Of a stretch of 64,000 nucleotides of DNA, positions 15,397 through 24,893 are shown in pieces. The stretch's first letter is position 1. Every line of letters starts with the position of its first letter. The DNA comes from CAVQZA01 sp963718355. GTDB taxonomy: Bacteria > Actinomycetota > Thermoleophilia > Gaiellales > Gaiellaceae. The stretch lies in contig CAVQZA010000012.1 of assembly GCA_963718355.1 (NCBI GenBank), positions 1 to 64,000 of the forward strand, read 5' to 3'. Under the pieces are notes generated by a model. That model was not told the DNA's origin. It worked only from the letters and a program-made list of their open reading frames with translations, and made no database searches. A program made the translations under genes and the position numbers.

Positions 15397-15938
15397 GACT
15401 CTCGCTGTACGAGCATCGGGCCGGGGTCGAGACGGCCGCGGGCAACCGCGTCGTGTACGACGTCGATCGCGGCGAGGCGTTCTTCGGCGCCGCGAGCGTC
15501 GACGGGCCTGCGCTCGTCTGGGAGCTCGGCGCAGACGGGGACCAGGATGGCGCGCTCTTCTCGCGCCGGGTCGAGCTCGACCCGGCCGAGCCGTGGATCG
15601 CGCGCTGCGACCGGATCGACTTTCCGCCGGGCGGGATCGCATACATGCACACGCATCCCGGGCCGGGCATCCGCTACCTCCTGCACGGCGAGCTGCAGAT
15701 CCGCACGCTCGGCAAGGTCGCCGTCTACGGGCCCGGCGGGATCTGGTTCGAGCAGGCCGGCGACCCCATCCTCGCGACGGCGTCGCCCGACGTGGACACG
15801 GCATTCGTTCGCGTCCTCCTGATCCCGGCCGAGTGGGAGGGGAAACGGACGATCCGCTACGTCGATCCTCTGGACGAGGAGAAGCCGAAGCTCCAGCGGC
15901 CGACGGTGTTCTTCGACCACGCGCTGGAGCTCGGATGA
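15393..15938 (+). CDS. Cupin-like protein
   Basis: 181 residues from TTG 15393 (overlapping the SDR stop as TTGA); no ATG or GTG is usable upstream. A cupin core is visible: FPPGGIAYMHTHPGPGIRYLLHGELQIR gives the first metal motif (His-X-His), and IWFEQAGDPILATASPDVDTAF the second region, which lacks the usual His. Role probably as binding or isomerising enzyme of the pathway; not assignable. Its stop overlaps the start of the ThDP enzyme (ATGA). Confidence 0.75.
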   Translation: MRLSLYEHRAGVETAAGNRVVYDVDRGEAFFGAASVDGPALVWELGADGDQDGALFSRRVELDPAEPWIARCDRIDFPPGGIAYMHTHPGPGIRYLLHGELQIRTLGKVAVYGPGGIWFEQAGDPILATASPDVDTAFVRVLLIPAEWEGKRTIRYVDPLDEEKPKLQRPTVFFDHALELG

Positions 15939-17596
15939 CGCGAACCGGTGGCAAGATCCTCGTCGACCAGCTCGAGCTGCACGGCGCGGATCTCGCCTTC
16001 GGCGTCCCCGGCGAGAGCTACCTCGCCGTCCTCGACGCGCTGCACGACTCGCCGATCCGCTTCGTCGTCTGCCGGCACGAGGTGGGCGCGGCGAACATGG
16101 CCGACGCGTACGGGAAGCTGACCGGGCGACCGGGGATCTGCATGGTCACGCGTGGCCCGGGTGCGACGCACGCCTCGGGCGGGATCCACACCGCTTTCCA
16201 GGACTCGACGCCGCTGATCCTGCTGATCGGCCAGGTCGGGCGGGACATGCTCGGGCGGGAGGCCTTTCAGGAGATCGACTACCGGCAGATGTTCGGACCG
16301 CTGGCGAAGTGGGTCGCACAGATCGACGACGCGGCACGGATCCCGGAGCTCATGGCGCGCGCCTTCCACACCGCGACCTCGGGGCGGCCCGGGCCGGTCG
16401 TGCTCGCGCTGCCCGAGGACATGCTCGTCGAGGAGGTCGACGTCGGCGATGCCGCGCCCTACGAGCCGACCGTCACGCATCCCGGCGGTGATGACCTGGC
16501 GCGGATGCGTGACTTGCTCCAGGACGCCGAGCGGCCGCTCGTGATCGTCGGCGGCCAGCCGTGGAGCGCCGAGGCGCACGACGAGCTAGCGGCGTGGTGC
16601 GAGTTGAGCGAGCTGCCGGTCGCCGCGTCGTTCCGCTGCCAGGACTACGTCGAAAACGACTCGCCCGTCTATGCGGGCCATCTCACGCTCGGCCAGGACC
16701 CGCGGCTCGGCGAGCGCGTGCGCGATGCGGACATGCTGCTCGTCGTCGGCGACCGGCTCAGCGAGATCACCACCGCCGGCTACACGCTCCTCGACGTGCC
16801 CCGGCCGAGGCAGGGCCTGATCCACGTCCATCCCGACCCGAACGAGCTCGGGCGTGTCTATCAACCGACTCTGGCGATCGCCGCGAGCCCGCCTCAGTTC
16901 GCGGCGGCTCTGGGCGGCGTGCCTCCCCTCGACGCCGAGGCCTGGCGCGTCGCGACGGCGCTGGCCCGCGCCGAGTACCTCGAGAACCTCCGCCACACCC
17001 CGCAGCCGGGCGAGCTCGACATGGGCGAGGTGACCGCGCACCTGCGCGACCGGCTGCCCGCCGATGCGATCATCACGAACGGCGCGGGCAACTTCTCGGT
17101 GTGGGCGCACCGCTTCTACGAGTTCCACACCTACCGCAGCCAGCTTGCGCCGACGAGCGGCTCGATGGGCTACGGCGTCCCTGCAGCGGTCGCCGCAAAG
17201 CTCGTCGAGCCGGATCGGATCGTGGTCGCGTTCGCCGGCGACGGCGACTTCCTGATGACCGGGCAGGAGCTCGCGACCGCGGTGCAGTACGAAGCCGCAA
17301 TCGTCGTGCTCGTGGTCGACAACGCGATGCTCGGGACGATCCGGATGCACCAGGAGCGCCACTACCCTGGCCGGGTGAGCGCCACCGACCTCGTTAACCC
17401 GGACTTCGCCGCACTGGCGGAGGCTTACGGCGCATATGGCGAGAAGGTCACCCACACCACCCACTTCCCCGCCGCGTTCGAGCGCGCGCTCGAGGCCGGG
17501 CGCCCCGCGCTGCTCCATCTCGTGGTCGACCCCGAGTCGCTGACTCCGCGCCAGACGCTGACCGAGATCCGGGAACAGTCGCTCGCGAAGTCGTAG
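15935..17596 (+). CDS. Thiamine-diphosphate-dependent enzyme (acetolactate synthase-like)
   Basis: 553 residues, full three-domain ThDP fold. The N-terminal domain has the proton-relay Glu in CRHEVGAANMADAYGKLTGRPG, the middle domain binds nothing obvious, and the C-terminal domain carries the ThDP motif GDGDFLMTGQEL...DNAMLGTI. Related enzymes include acetolactate synthase, glyoxylate carboligase and aryl-glyoxylate decarboxylases. Context (amidase, SDR, cupins, ABC importer) argues for a catabolic 2-keto-acid decarboxylase or ligase rather than branched-chain biosynthesis, but this is inference. No regulatory subunit is nearby. Confidence 0.88.
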   Translation: MTRTGGKILVDQLELHGADLAFGVPGESYLAVLDALHDSPIRFVVCRHEVGAANMADAYGKLTGRPGICMVTRGPGATHASGGIHTAFQDSTPLILLIGQVGRDMLGREAFQEIDYRQMFGPLAKWVAQIDDAARIPELMARAFHTATSGRPGPVVLALPEDMLVEEVDVGDAAPYEPTVTHPGGDDLARMRDLLQDAERPLVIVGGQPWSAEAHDELAAWCELSELPVAASFRCQDYVENDSPVYAGHLTLGQDPRLGERVRDADMLLVVGDRLSEITTAGYTLLDVPRPRQGLIHVHPDPNELGRVYQPTLAIAASPPQFAAALGGVPPLDAEAWRVATALARAEYLENLRHTPQPGELDMGEVTAHLRDRLPADAIITNGAGNFSVWAHRFYEFHTYRSQLAPTSGSMGYGVPAAVAAKLVEPDRIVVAFAGDGDFLMTGQELATAVQYEAAIVVLVVDNAMLGTIRMHQERHYPGRVSATDLVNPDFAALAEAYGAYGEKVTHTTHFPAAFERALEAGRPALLHLVVDPESLTPRQTLTEIREQSLAKS

Positions 17597-17630
17597 GGTT
17601 GGCGCGTCAACGACCACCCAGGAGGACGAG

Positions 17631-18074
17631 ATGGCTCTTTCGTACGCGAGCACGGTGATCGATTCGCCGGCAGACGCCGTGTGGGCGAGAATCCGCGACT
17701 TCAACGCGCTCTCGGACTGGTACCCGGAGGCGATCCTCGCGAGCCCGAACGAGGGCGGCAAGGCCGGCACAGAGGTCGGCGCGGTGCGCGAGCTCACGCT
17801 CGCGGACGACGTGAAGATCCGCGAGCAACTGCTCGCTCACTCGGACGAGGCGCGCTCGTACACCTACGACTTCCAGACGACACCCTTCGACGTCGACAAC
17901 TACAACGCGACGATCCGCGTCACGCCGGTGACGGACGGCGACAAGGCATTCGTCGAGTGGTGGGTGACCTTCGACTGCGACCGCGACCAGCAGGCGCACT
18001 GGATCGGCTTCTTCGCGAACGACATCTTCCAGAACGGCCTCGAGGCGCTGAAGAAGCGCATGCGGGGCGAGTGA
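17631..18074 (+). CDS. SRPBCC (START-like) family protein
   Basis: 147 residues with an AGGAGG site 6 nt ahead of ATG 17631. START-like fold: SYASTVIDSPADAVWARIRDFNALSDWYPEA is the typical polyketide-cyclase-like opening, ending with the long C-terminal helix (GLEALKKRMRG). Members bind hydrophobic ligands or catalyse simple cyclisations and hydrolyses. No catalytic assignment is possible. Overlaps the RidA start by 4 bp (GTGA). Confidence 0.87.
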   Translation: MALSYASTVIDSPADAVWARIRDFNALSDWYPEAILASPNEGGKAGTEVGAVRELTLADDVKIREQLLAHSDEARSYTYDFQTTPFDVDNYNATIRVTPVTDGDKAFVEWWVTFDCDRDQQAHWIGFFANDIFQNGLEALKKRMRGE

Positions 18075-18463
18075 GCGAGCGGCAGGAGATCCGTGTCGAG
18101 GCGCTCGCGGAGCCGATCTCGCACTACACCGACGCGGTGCTCGCGGGCGGGCTCCTGTTCGTGAGCGGGATGGTCGCCGTCGACGGCGCGGGGAACCTCG
18201 TCGGCGGGGACGACGTCGTCGCGCAGGCGCGGCAGGTCTTCGCCAACCTCGACGCGGCGCTGGCCGCAGGTGGCTGCTCGCTCGCGGACGTGGTCAAGGT
18301 GACCGTGTTCCTGACCGACGTCGACGACCGCGCCGCCGTGAACACAGTGCGCCAGGAGCTGTTCGGTGACACGCGGCCCGCCTCGACGCTCGTCGAGGTG
18401 CCGCGGCTCGCAGTTCCGGGCGCACTGATCGAGATCGAGTGCGTCGCGCGGGTGCCCGCGTGA
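18071..18463 (+). CDS. RidA/YjgF family protein
   Basis: 130 residues from GTG 18071. RidA signatures are present: YTDAVLAGGLLFVSGM, QARQVFANLDAALAAGG, KVTVFLTDVDDRAAVN, and RPASTLVEVPRLAVPGALIEIECVA with the Arg that binds the carboxylate. RidA hydrolyses reactive enamines/imines to keto acids and ammonia. Together with the amidase next to it, this hints that the operon processes a nitrogen-containing compound. Confidence 0.92.
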   Translation: MSERQEIRVEALAEPISHYTDAVLAGGLLFVSGMVAVDGAGNLVGGDDVVAQARQVFANLDAALAAGGCSLADVVKVTVFLTDVDDRAAVNTVRQELFGDTRPASTLVEVPRLAVPGALIEIECVARVPA

Positions 18464-19572
18464 GCTTCGATCCGTACAACGCGATCGTCACCGAGATCGA
18501 GCCCGCGCCCGCGCTCGAGGGCCCGCTCAGCGGCAGGACGCTGCTCGTGAAGGACCTGATCGACACCGCCGGCGTCCGGACGACCTACGGCTCTCGCCTC
18601 TACGCCGACCACGTCCCGACGCGCAACGCGACGGTGGTCGACCGCGCCCTGGCCGCCGGCGCCGTCGTCGTCGGCAAGGCGAACCTGCCCGAGTTCGCCT
18701 GGAGCGTGCTCGGCCAGAACGAGCTCTATGGGACGGTGCACAACCCGGCCCGGCCCGGCAAGACGACCGGCGGCTCGAGCTCGGGCAATGCCGCGGCACT
18801 CGCCGCCGGGCTCGTCGACCTCGGCCTCGGGACGGACACCGGCTGCTCGATTCGCCTCCCCTCGGCCGCCTGCGACATCGTCGGTCTCAAGTCGCGCTGG
18901 GGCGTGATTCCGATGGACGGCATCTTCCCGCTCTGCCCCAGGCTCGACACGGTCGGACCGATGGGCCGCTCGGTCGCCGACGTTGCCCTCTTCTGGTCGG
19001 TGCTGGCCGAGCGGCCGGTCCCCGAGCCGCGTCTCGAGGGCCTCACGATCGGCCTCCTTCGCCGGCCGCCCGAGATCGGCGACGGCCGTCCCACGGAGAC
19101 GAGCGACCTGGCGGAGGAATGGGTGCCCGAGCTCGAGCGGCTCGGCGCGCGGGTCGTCGAAGCCAGCTTCCCCAACGCGACCGCGAACACCTGGCCGCAG
19201 TTCCTCCACGAGGCGAAGGAGTCGCACGCCGCCACGTTCCCGAGCCGCGCCGACGAGTACGGCGAGGTGATGCGGACGAAGCTCGAGGCTGCGAGCAAGG
19301 TCGATCCGGGCGAGGTTGCGGCCGCCTACGCCGCGATCGCGGAGTGGCGGGCCTACGAGCCCGAGGTCGACCTCTACGTCAGCCCGTGCGTCGGCATCGA
19401 GCTCCCGCCGGAGGACGCGAACGAGCCCGAGATCCGGCTGCCGCTCTCGTCCTTCCTGCGCTGGGTCAACCTCACCGGCTGGGCCGGGCTCGCGATCGGG
19501 AACATGCAGCTGATCGCTCCGCACGACGAGACCGTGCTCGCCGCCGGGCTCGCGTTCGAATCCGGCCAATAG
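18460..19572 (+). CDS. Amidase (amidase signature family)
   Basis: 370 residues from GTG 18460, shorter than the usual 450-500. Ser-cisSer-Lys triad is intact: Lys in LLVKDLIDTAG, cis-Ser in TTGGSSSGNAAALAAG and nucleophile Ser in LGTDTGCSIRLPSAACDIVGLKS. Note GCSIR instead of the common GGSIR. It hydrolyses a carboxamide to acid and ammonia; substrate unknown. Last gene of the 14330-19572 operon, about 100 bp ahead of an amino-acid/amide-type ABC importer. Confidence 0.92.
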   Translation: MSFDPYNAIVTEIEPAPALEGPLSGRTLLVKDLIDTAGVRTTYGSRLYADHVPTRNATVVDRALAAGAVVVGKANLPEFAWSVLGQNELYGTVHNPARPGKTTGGSSSGNAAALAAGLVDLGLGTDTGCSIRLPSAACDIVGLKSRWGVIPMDGIFPLCPRLDTVGPMGRSVADVALFWSVLAERPVPEPRLEGLTIGLLRRPPEIGDGRPTETSDLAEEWVPELERLGARVVEASFPNATANTWPQFLHEAKESHAATFPSRADEYGEVMRTKLEAASKVDPGEVAAAYAAIAEWRAYEPEVDLYVSPCVGIELPPEDANEPEIRLPLSSFLRWVNLTGWAGLAIGNMQLIAPHDETVLAAGLAFESGQ

Positions 19573-19597
19573 CAGGAGTTCCAGGAAAAAGCGAGTG

Positions 19598-19626
19598 TTG
19601 AATCCGTCTGTGCGGGTTGGTACGTT
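19598..19626 (+). promoter_or_regulatory. Candidate promoter ahead of the ABC importer operon
   Basis: TTGAAT (19598-19603) and TACGTT (19621-19626) are separated by 17 bp in the amidase-livH gap. Each matches the sigma70-type consensus only in part, and the predicted start would leave a very short leader before the ATG candidates at 19644 and 19677. Confidence 0.35.
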
Positions 19627-19676
19627 CGTGCGCGCATGCGGCGATGCTGCCCATTCCGAACGATGACGTTCCGCGG

Positions 19677-20837
19677 ATGAGTGCCCTCGCCGCACGGATT
19701 CCATCGCGCTCGGAGCTCGGCTCCTACCTGTCGTGGCGACGGCTGCCCGTGCTTCTCGCGTTCGGGCTGGTCGCGTTCGCGCTGATCTACATCCTCTTCC
19801 TCGCGAAGATCCCGGCCGAAAACGGGGCGACGAACTGGCGGACGACGACCTTCGGCTCGGCCGTCCACGACCCCTCGTCGTTCCTGAAGGTCGTCCTCGA
19901 CTCGCTGACGTTCGCCTCGGCGCTGTTCATCGTCGCCAGCGGGTTCGCCCTGATCTTCGGCCTGATGCGAACCGTGAACATGGCCCACGGCGGCCTCTAC
20001 CTCCTCGCCGGCTACATCGCCTACGAGGTCCAGCAGCGGATGAACGGCTCGGCGGGGATCTCGCTCGACCCGTCGCAGGTCAACACATGGGAGTGGCTCG
20101 TCCCGCTCCTGATCGCCGCGCCGATCATCATGGTGATCGGGCTGATCGTCCAGCAGGCGCTGCTCCGCTGGAACCAGGGGCAGGAGCTCCGACAGGCGCT
20201 GATCACGATCGCTGTGTCGGTGATCATCGCCGACCAGATCATCGCTCACTTCCCGCGTACGGTCTCCGCCGGAACCGAGAAGTTCGGAGGAAACGCCGTC
20301 GATCTGACCTGGCCGGGCTGGGCGAACCGCTTCGTCAACCTGCACGTCGGTGGAGTGTCGTACTCCTTAGCGCGCCTCAACGTGCTCGCGATCGGCGTCG
20401 CCGTGGGCGTCGGTCTCTGGCTCTGGCTCTACCGGACGAAGACCGGGATGAAGATCCGCGCGGGCGTCGACGACGAGAAGATGACCTCCGCGCTCGGGAT
20501 CAACATCCAGAAGACGTTTGCGATCGCGTTCGCGGTCGGCTGCGGCCTGGCCGCGCTCGGTGCCGTCGTCTGGGCCTCGCAGTCGAACATCTCCTCCGGG
20601 CAGGACGGCCAGTGGCTGCTGAACTCCCTGGTGGTCGTGATCGTCGGCGGCATGGGCTCGATCTTCGGCGCCGCGGCCGGCGCGCTCCTCTATGCATTCG
20701 TCGCCAACTTCGCCGCGACCTATCTCCCCAGTACGAGCCCGGACTGCTGTACGCAGTACTCGACGATCGTCACCTTTGTCCTGATCGCGCTCGTGCTCTC
20801 GTTCCGGCCGCGCGGGCTCTTCGGCAGGCCCGGATGA
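19677..20837 (+). CDS. livH: Branched-chain amino acid-type ABC transporter permease (LivH)
   Basis: 386 residues from ATG 19677; ATG 19644 is an alternative with no better ribosome-binding site. An extra N-terminal transmembrane helix (LLAFGLVAFALIYILFLA) and a periplasmic loop precede the normal LivH core, which starts at LDSLTFASALFIVASGFALIFGLMRTVNMAHGG and has about eight helices. The conserved GVDDEKMTSALGIN cytoplasmic loop and QWLLNSLVVVIVGGMGSIFGAAAGALL follow. This is longer than E. coli LivH (308). Overlaps livM by 4 bp. Confidence 0.9.
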   Translation: MSALAARIPSRSELGSYLSWRRLPVLLAFGLVAFALIYILFLAKIPAENGATNWRTTTFGSAVHDPSSFLKVVLDSLTFASALFIVASGFALIFGLMRTVNMAHGGLYLLAGYIAYEVQQRMNGSAGISLDPSQVNTWEWLVPLLIAAPIIMVIGLIVQQALLRWNQGQELRQALITIAVSVIIADQIIAHFPRTVSAGTEKFGGNAVDLTWPGWANRFVNLHVGGVSYSLARLNVLAIGVAVGVGLWLWLYRTKTGMKIRAGVDDEKMTSALGINIQKTFAIAFAVGCGLAALGAVVWASQSNISSGQDGQWLLNSLVVVIVGGMGSIFGAAAGALLYAFVANFAATYLPSTSPDCCTQYSTIVTFVLIALVLSFRPRGLFGRPG

Positions 20838-21916
20838 GCCCGAGCACCTGGACGTACCAGCAACGGGTCGAGCGCACGATCGCCGCGGTCGCACTCGTTC
20901 TCCTGGTCATCTGGCCGGCGGTCGGGAGCTCGTACTGGGCGCACGAGATCCTGATCGAGACGTTCCTGTTCGGCATCGCGGCGGCGAGCCTGATCTTCCT
21001 GTCGGCCTACGGAGGCATGGTCTCGCTCGCCCAGACGGCGCTGTTCGGGATCGCCGGCGTGATCCTCGGGAACATGGCGACCACCGGCGGCGCGGGCGGG
21101 ACTTCCAAGGGCCTCCACCTGGGCTGGGACCCGACGCTCGCGCTCGTGCTGGCCATCTTCGGCACGACGGTGATCGGGCTGATCATGGGCGCGGTCGCCT
21201 CGAGAAGCACCGGCATCTACTTCCTGATGATCACCCTGACCTACTCGGTGATCGCCGTGTACACGCTCGGCCAGGTGACGGTGATCTCGGGCTTCTCGGG
21301 GATCGGCGGCATCAACACCACCACGCCGGGCTGGATCGGCAACATCCTGACGCACCCGAACCGGCTCTACTACATCGCGCTCGGGACGGCGATCGTGACC
21401 TACGTGCTGATCCGCTACATCGTCCGCACCCCGTTCGGCATCAGCCTGCAGGGCACGAGAGACGAGCCGATTCGGATGAGCTCCCTGGGGTACGCCGTGC
21501 CGCTGCACCGCACGCTCGCGTTCGGGTTCGCAGCGTTCCTGGCCGGGCTCGCGGGGGTCCTCTATGTCTGGTGGAGCGGCCAGATCGCGCCCGGCAACGT
21601 CGACCTGCCCCAGACGATCAGCCTCCTGATCATGGCCGTGATCGGCGGCCTCGCGCGCATCGAGGGCGCCTGGATCGGAGCTTTCGCATTCATCGTCATG
21701 AGTAACTACATCAGCACCAACACGCACATTCCGCTGGTCGGTTTCGGCGGCACGCTGTTCGGTGGCAGCTTCAACACCGTGATCGGAATCATCTTCTTGA
21801 TCATCGTCGTCGTCTCACCCGACGGGCTGATGGGAATCTGGGGACGGATCTTCGAGACCAAGAGGCAAACAGGCGGCGAGATCGCGCAGGTCACAACCGA
21901 CCCCCCGACCACTTGA
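20834..21916 (+). CDS. livM: Branched-chain amino acid-type ABC transporter permease (LivM)
   Basis: 360 residues from ATG 20834 in a 4-bp overlap with livH. Multi-span inner-membrane permease with LSAYGGMVSLAQTALFGIAGV, the ATPase-contacting loop RTPFGISLQGTRDEPIRMSSLGY (EAA-like) and TISLLIMAVIGGLARIEGAWIGAF near the end. Pairs with LivH to form the channel for an amino acid, amide or related small substrate. Confidence 0.93.
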   Translation: MSPSTWTYQQRVERTIAAVALVLLVIWPAVGSSYWAHEILIETFLFGIAAASLIFLSAYGGMVSLAQTALFGIAGVILGNMATTGGAGGTSKGLHLGWDPTLALVLAIFGTTVIGLIMGAVASRSTGIYFLMITLTYSVIAVYTLGQVTVISGFSGIGGINTTTPGWIGNILTHPNRLYYIALGTAIVTYVLIRYIVRTPFGISLQGTRDEPIRMSSLGYAVPLHRTLAFGFAAFLAGLAGVLYVWWSGQIAPGNVDLPQTISLLIMAVIGGLARIEGAWIGAFAFIVMSNYISTNTHIPLVGFGGTLFGGSFNTVIGIIFLIIVVVSPDGLMGIWGRIFETKRQTGGEIAQVTTDPPTT

Positions 21917-21986
21917 AAGTTGGTTGCGAACTGCACGAGAATCGCCCGCACCCTTGAAACACGATGAAGTGAGGAGGGTACTCTCG

Positions 21987-23393
21987 ATGAGGAGAACCAA
22001 GCTACGCAGTTGGAAAATGGCTGCGATCCTGAGCGTCGCCGTGGTCGCGGTCGCGGTCTGGGCGACGTCGTCGCTCGCCGCGTCGCATGCCGCGGTCGTC
22101 AAGGTCGCGATCATGACCGACTGCAAGGGCGCGTTCGGGTTCGGCTACGAGCCCGACATCGGCGGCGCACAGGCTGCGCTCGCCCAGTACGCCCACGGCA
22201 AGCCCGTCAACCGGGCCAAGCCGTCTGCGGGCATGACGGGCATCAACGTGAACGGCACCCAGATCAAGATCGTCGGGTACGGCTGCGGCAGCGACTCCGT
22301 GCCGGTTGCGGTCACCGAGACGAAGCGCCTGATGGAGCAGCTGGGCGCGGATGTCATGATCGGCCCGCTGTCGGGTGACGAGGCCGTCTACGTGGCGAAC
22401 TACGCCAAGACCCATCCGACGAAGACGTTCATCATCGGCACCGCCGGTTCCGAGGATCCGACGATGCAGATCCACCCGGCGAACCTGTTCCGCTACCACG
22501 GCGACGGCGCCCAGTGGAACGCAGGCGTCGGTGAGATCGCGTACAAGAAGCTCGGCTGGAGGAAGGCGGCGATCATCGTGGACGACTACAGCTTCGGCTG
22601 GACGTCTGCCGCGGGCATGATCCTCGACTTCTGCGCGGTCGGCGGCAATATCACGAAGCGGGTGTTCCCGCCGCTGAACACGACCGACTACGCACCGTTC
22701 GTCCGCCAGCTGCCGCCACCGAATCAGGTGGACGGCTACTTCTCGGCGGTCGGCGGCACCGGAACCTCGGCGATGCTGAAGGCATACCAGCAGGCGTACG
22801 GCTCCCTCGATCCGAAGAAGTGGATCGGGAACCTGTTCTTCGGCTTCCTCGGGGCAGACAAGACCATCGCACCGCACTTCGTCGGCGCCTACATCGGCGG
22901 CACGGGCACGGCCCCGGGCCTGAAGACGTCGCAGGCGAAGGCCTACGAGGCCGTGGTCAAGAAGTGGTACGGGCCGTCGAAGATCAACCCGAACGACCTC
23001 TTCGTCGCCAACTACTACAACGCCGCCTGGGCATTCGTGCAGGGTCTCGCCAAGTCCGGCGGGGCAGTGGGCCTGAATCTCCAGAAGGCGATGCCGACGA
23101 GGCTCAAGGAGGGCTACGCGGTGTCGAGAGGCGGCTACATGTATCTCGACTCCCGCCGCCAGGCGATCCAGGACCAGTTCCAGCTCCAGCTCCTGAAGAA
23201 CCCTGACGGATCGGTGAGCCCTCAGACGGTCGCGTACGTCCCGGCGGTCGACCAGTCGTTCGGCGGGCTCGTGAAGCCGACCGACCCGCCGTACGGGCGT
23301 ACCGTGCCCGCATGCAAGAAGCTCGTGACGCCCTGGCAGGGCAAGATCAAGGTCGTGAAGAACGGCGTGATCACCAGCCAGGTCTACAAGTAG
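21987..23393 (+). CDS. Periplasmic-binding-protein-like ABC substrate-binding protein (LivK family)
   Basis: 468 residues from ATG 21987, with GGAGGG about 8 nt upstream. A Sec signal peptide ends near SSLAASHA, and there is no lipobox, unusual for a Gram-positive-type binding protein. The two-lobed type I fold is recognisable: KVAIMTDCKGAFGFGYEPDIGG, VMIGPLSGDEAVYVANYA, FIIGTAGSEDPTMQIHP and ANYYNAAWAFVQGLAKSGG. It is about 100 residues longer than LivK, so a large or unusual ligand is possible. It should capture the substrate for the LivHMGF importer. Confidence 0.9.
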   Translation: MRRTKLRSWKMAAILSVAVVAVAVWATSSLAASHAAVVKVAIMTDCKGAFGFGYEPDIGGAQAALAQYAHGKPVNRAKPSAGMTGINVNGTQIKIVGYGCGSDSVPVAVTETKRLMEQLGADVMIGPLSGDEAVYVANYAKTHPTKTFIIGTAGSEDPTMQIHPANLFRYHGDGAQWNAGVGEIAYKKLGWRKAAIIVDDYSFGWTSAAGMILDFCAVGGNITKRVFPPLNTTDYAPFVRQLPPPNQVDGYFSAVGGTGTSAMLKAYQQAYGSLDPKKWIGNLFFGFLGADKTIAPHFVGAYIGGTGTAPGLKTSQAKAYEAVVKKWYGPSKINPNDLFVANYYNAAWAFVQGLAKSGGAVGLNLQKAMPTRLKEGYAVSRGGYMYLDSRRQAIQDQFQLQLLKNPDGSVSPQTVAYVPAVDQSFGGLVKPTDPPYGRTVPACKKLVTPWQGKIKVVKNGVITSQVYK

Positions 23394-23397
23394 GCGT

Positions 23398-24171
23398 TTG
23401 ACCGAAGCACCGGCAGCCGAGCACGCCGAGCCGACCCTCCGCTTACGGGGGGTCGGCCGGCGGTTCGGCGGCCTGCACGCCGTCTCCGACGTCGACCTCG
23501 AGGTCGCGCCGGGCGAGCGTCGTGCGATCCTCGGCCCGAACGGGGCCGGCAAGACCACTCTCTTCAACCTCGTCTGCGGCGACTTCCCCGTGACCTCGGG
23601 CACCGTCGAGTTGCTCGGCCGCGACGTGACGCACGTCCCGGCGCGGACGCGCGCCCGCATGGGGCTCGCCCGCACCTACCAGCAGTCGCGCCTGTTCACG
23701 GGCCTGACCGTCGAGGACAACATCTACCTCGCCGTCGTCGGCGTCTCGGGCGGCCATCTGCGCCCGGTGGTCACCAAGCGCGACGCGGAGTATCGCGACC
23801 GCGCCCGCAGAGCCGCAGAACGGGCGGCGATCGACCACAAGCTTTTCGAAATCGTCGGCTCGCTCTCACACGGCGAGCACCGGCAGGTGGCGCTCGCGAT
23901 CGGGCTCGCCGCCGACCCCAAGGTGATGATGCTCGACGAGCCGTGCTCCGGGCTCTCCCGGGGTGAGCGCCAGCTGCTCACCGACCTGCTCCTCGCGCTC
24001 GACCGCGACATCACGCTGATCGTGATCGAGCACGACATGGACGTTGCGCTGCGCGTCGCCGAGAAGGTGACGATGATGTACGACGGCCGCGTGATCGTCG
24101 AGGGGACACCCGACGAGATCCGCGCGAACGAGGTCGTCCACGACCTCTACCTCGGTCGCGGTCACCACTGA
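23398..24171 (+). CDS. livG: ABC transporter ATP-binding protein (LivG)
   Basis: 257 residues from TTG 23398, five bases after the binding protein stop. Walker A GPNGAGKTT, Q-loop region RTYQQSRLF, signature LSHGEHRQ (a variant of LSGGQ), Walker B VMMLDEPCSGLS and H-loop VIEHDMDV. LivG hallmarks GLARTYQQ and the long insertion after the Q-loop are present. Energises the importer together with LivF. Confidence 0.93.
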   Translation: MTEAPAAEHAEPTLRLRGVGRRFGGLHAVSDVDLEVAPGERRAILGPNGAGKTTLFNLVCGDFPVTSGTVELLGRDVTHVPARTRARMGLARTYQQSRLFTGLTVEDNIYLAVVGVSGGHLRPVVTKRDAEYRDRARRAAERAAIDHKLFEIVGSLSHGEHRQVALAIGLAADPKVMMLDEPCSGLSRGERQLLTDLLLALDRDITLIVIEHDMDVALRVAEKVTMMYDGRVIVEGTPDEIRANEVVHDLYLGRGHH

Positions 24172-24893
24172 TGAGCGAGGCACTGCTCACCGTCGAGGGG
24201 CTGAACGCGCACTACGGGACCGCGCAGATCCTCACCAACGTCTCCTTCGAGCTCGGCGACCAGGCGGTCGCGATCGTCGGTCGCAACGGCATGGGGAAGA
24301 GCACGCTCTGCGCCGCGATCATGGGAATCTTCCCGCCCAAGGCGAACGGCTCCGTCCGCTTCGCCGGCAAGCAGCTGATCGGGATGCCCTCGTACAAGAT
24401 CGCGAGTCTCGGCATCGGCTACGTCCCGCAGGGGCGCCGCCTCTTCCCCTCGCTGACCGTGGACGAGCACCTGCGCATGACGGCGCGCGGGACCGGCACG
24501 GGCCGCTGGACGATCGACAGCATCTACGAGCTGTTTCCCCGGCTTGCCGAGCGGAAGCGCAACGGCGGCGCGCAGCTTTCGGGCGGCGAGCAGCAGATGC
24601 TCGCGATCGGCCGCGCGCTGGTAACGAACCCGACGCTGCTGATCATGGACGAGCCGTCCGAGGGGCTGGCGCCGACGATCATCGAGCTTCTGATCGACAC
24701 CTTCCGCAAGCTCGAGGAAGAAGGGTTGCGGATGCTGCTGATCGAGCAGAACCTCGGCGTGGCGACCTCGCTCGCGGATCGGCAGCTCGTCATGGTCGGC
24801 GGCGAGATCGCTGCCGAGACCACCGCGGCCGCCCTCGCCGGCGATCCCGAGCTCCAGCGCCGGTACCTCGGTGTCGAGCCGATCCGGAGATAG
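24171..24893 (+). CDS. livF: ABC transporter ATP-binding protein (LivF)
   Basis: 240 residues, ATG 24171 overlapping the livG stop by one base. Walker A VGRNGMGKST, Q-loop IGYVPQGRRLFPSLTVDEHL (the LivF hallmark), signature LSGGEQQMLAIGRAL, Walker B LLIMDEPSEGLAP and H-loop region LIEQNLGV. Second ATPase of the importer. Confidence 0.95.
   Translation: MSEALLTVEGLNAHYGTAQILTNVSFELGDQAVAIVGRNGMGKSTLCAAIMGIFPPKANGSVRFAGKQLIGMPSYKIASLGIGYVPQGRRLFPSLTVDEHLRMTARGTGTGRWTIDSIYELFPRLAERKRNGGAQLSGGEQQMLAIGRALVTNPTLLIMDEPSEGLAPTIIELLIDTFRKLEEEGLRMLLIEQNLGVATSLADRQLVMVGGEIAAETTAAALAGDPELQRRYLGVEPIRR

Noticed and set aside
15935..17596. Biosynthetic acetolactate synthase IlvB
   Set aside because: No ilvN or ilvC nearby; the gene lies within an operon of catabolic-type enzymes, so only a general ThDP-enzyme call is justified.
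22002..23675. Minus-strand frame of 557 residues opposite the binding protein
   Set aside because: Antisense shadow; the sense frame has a signal peptide and family motifs.
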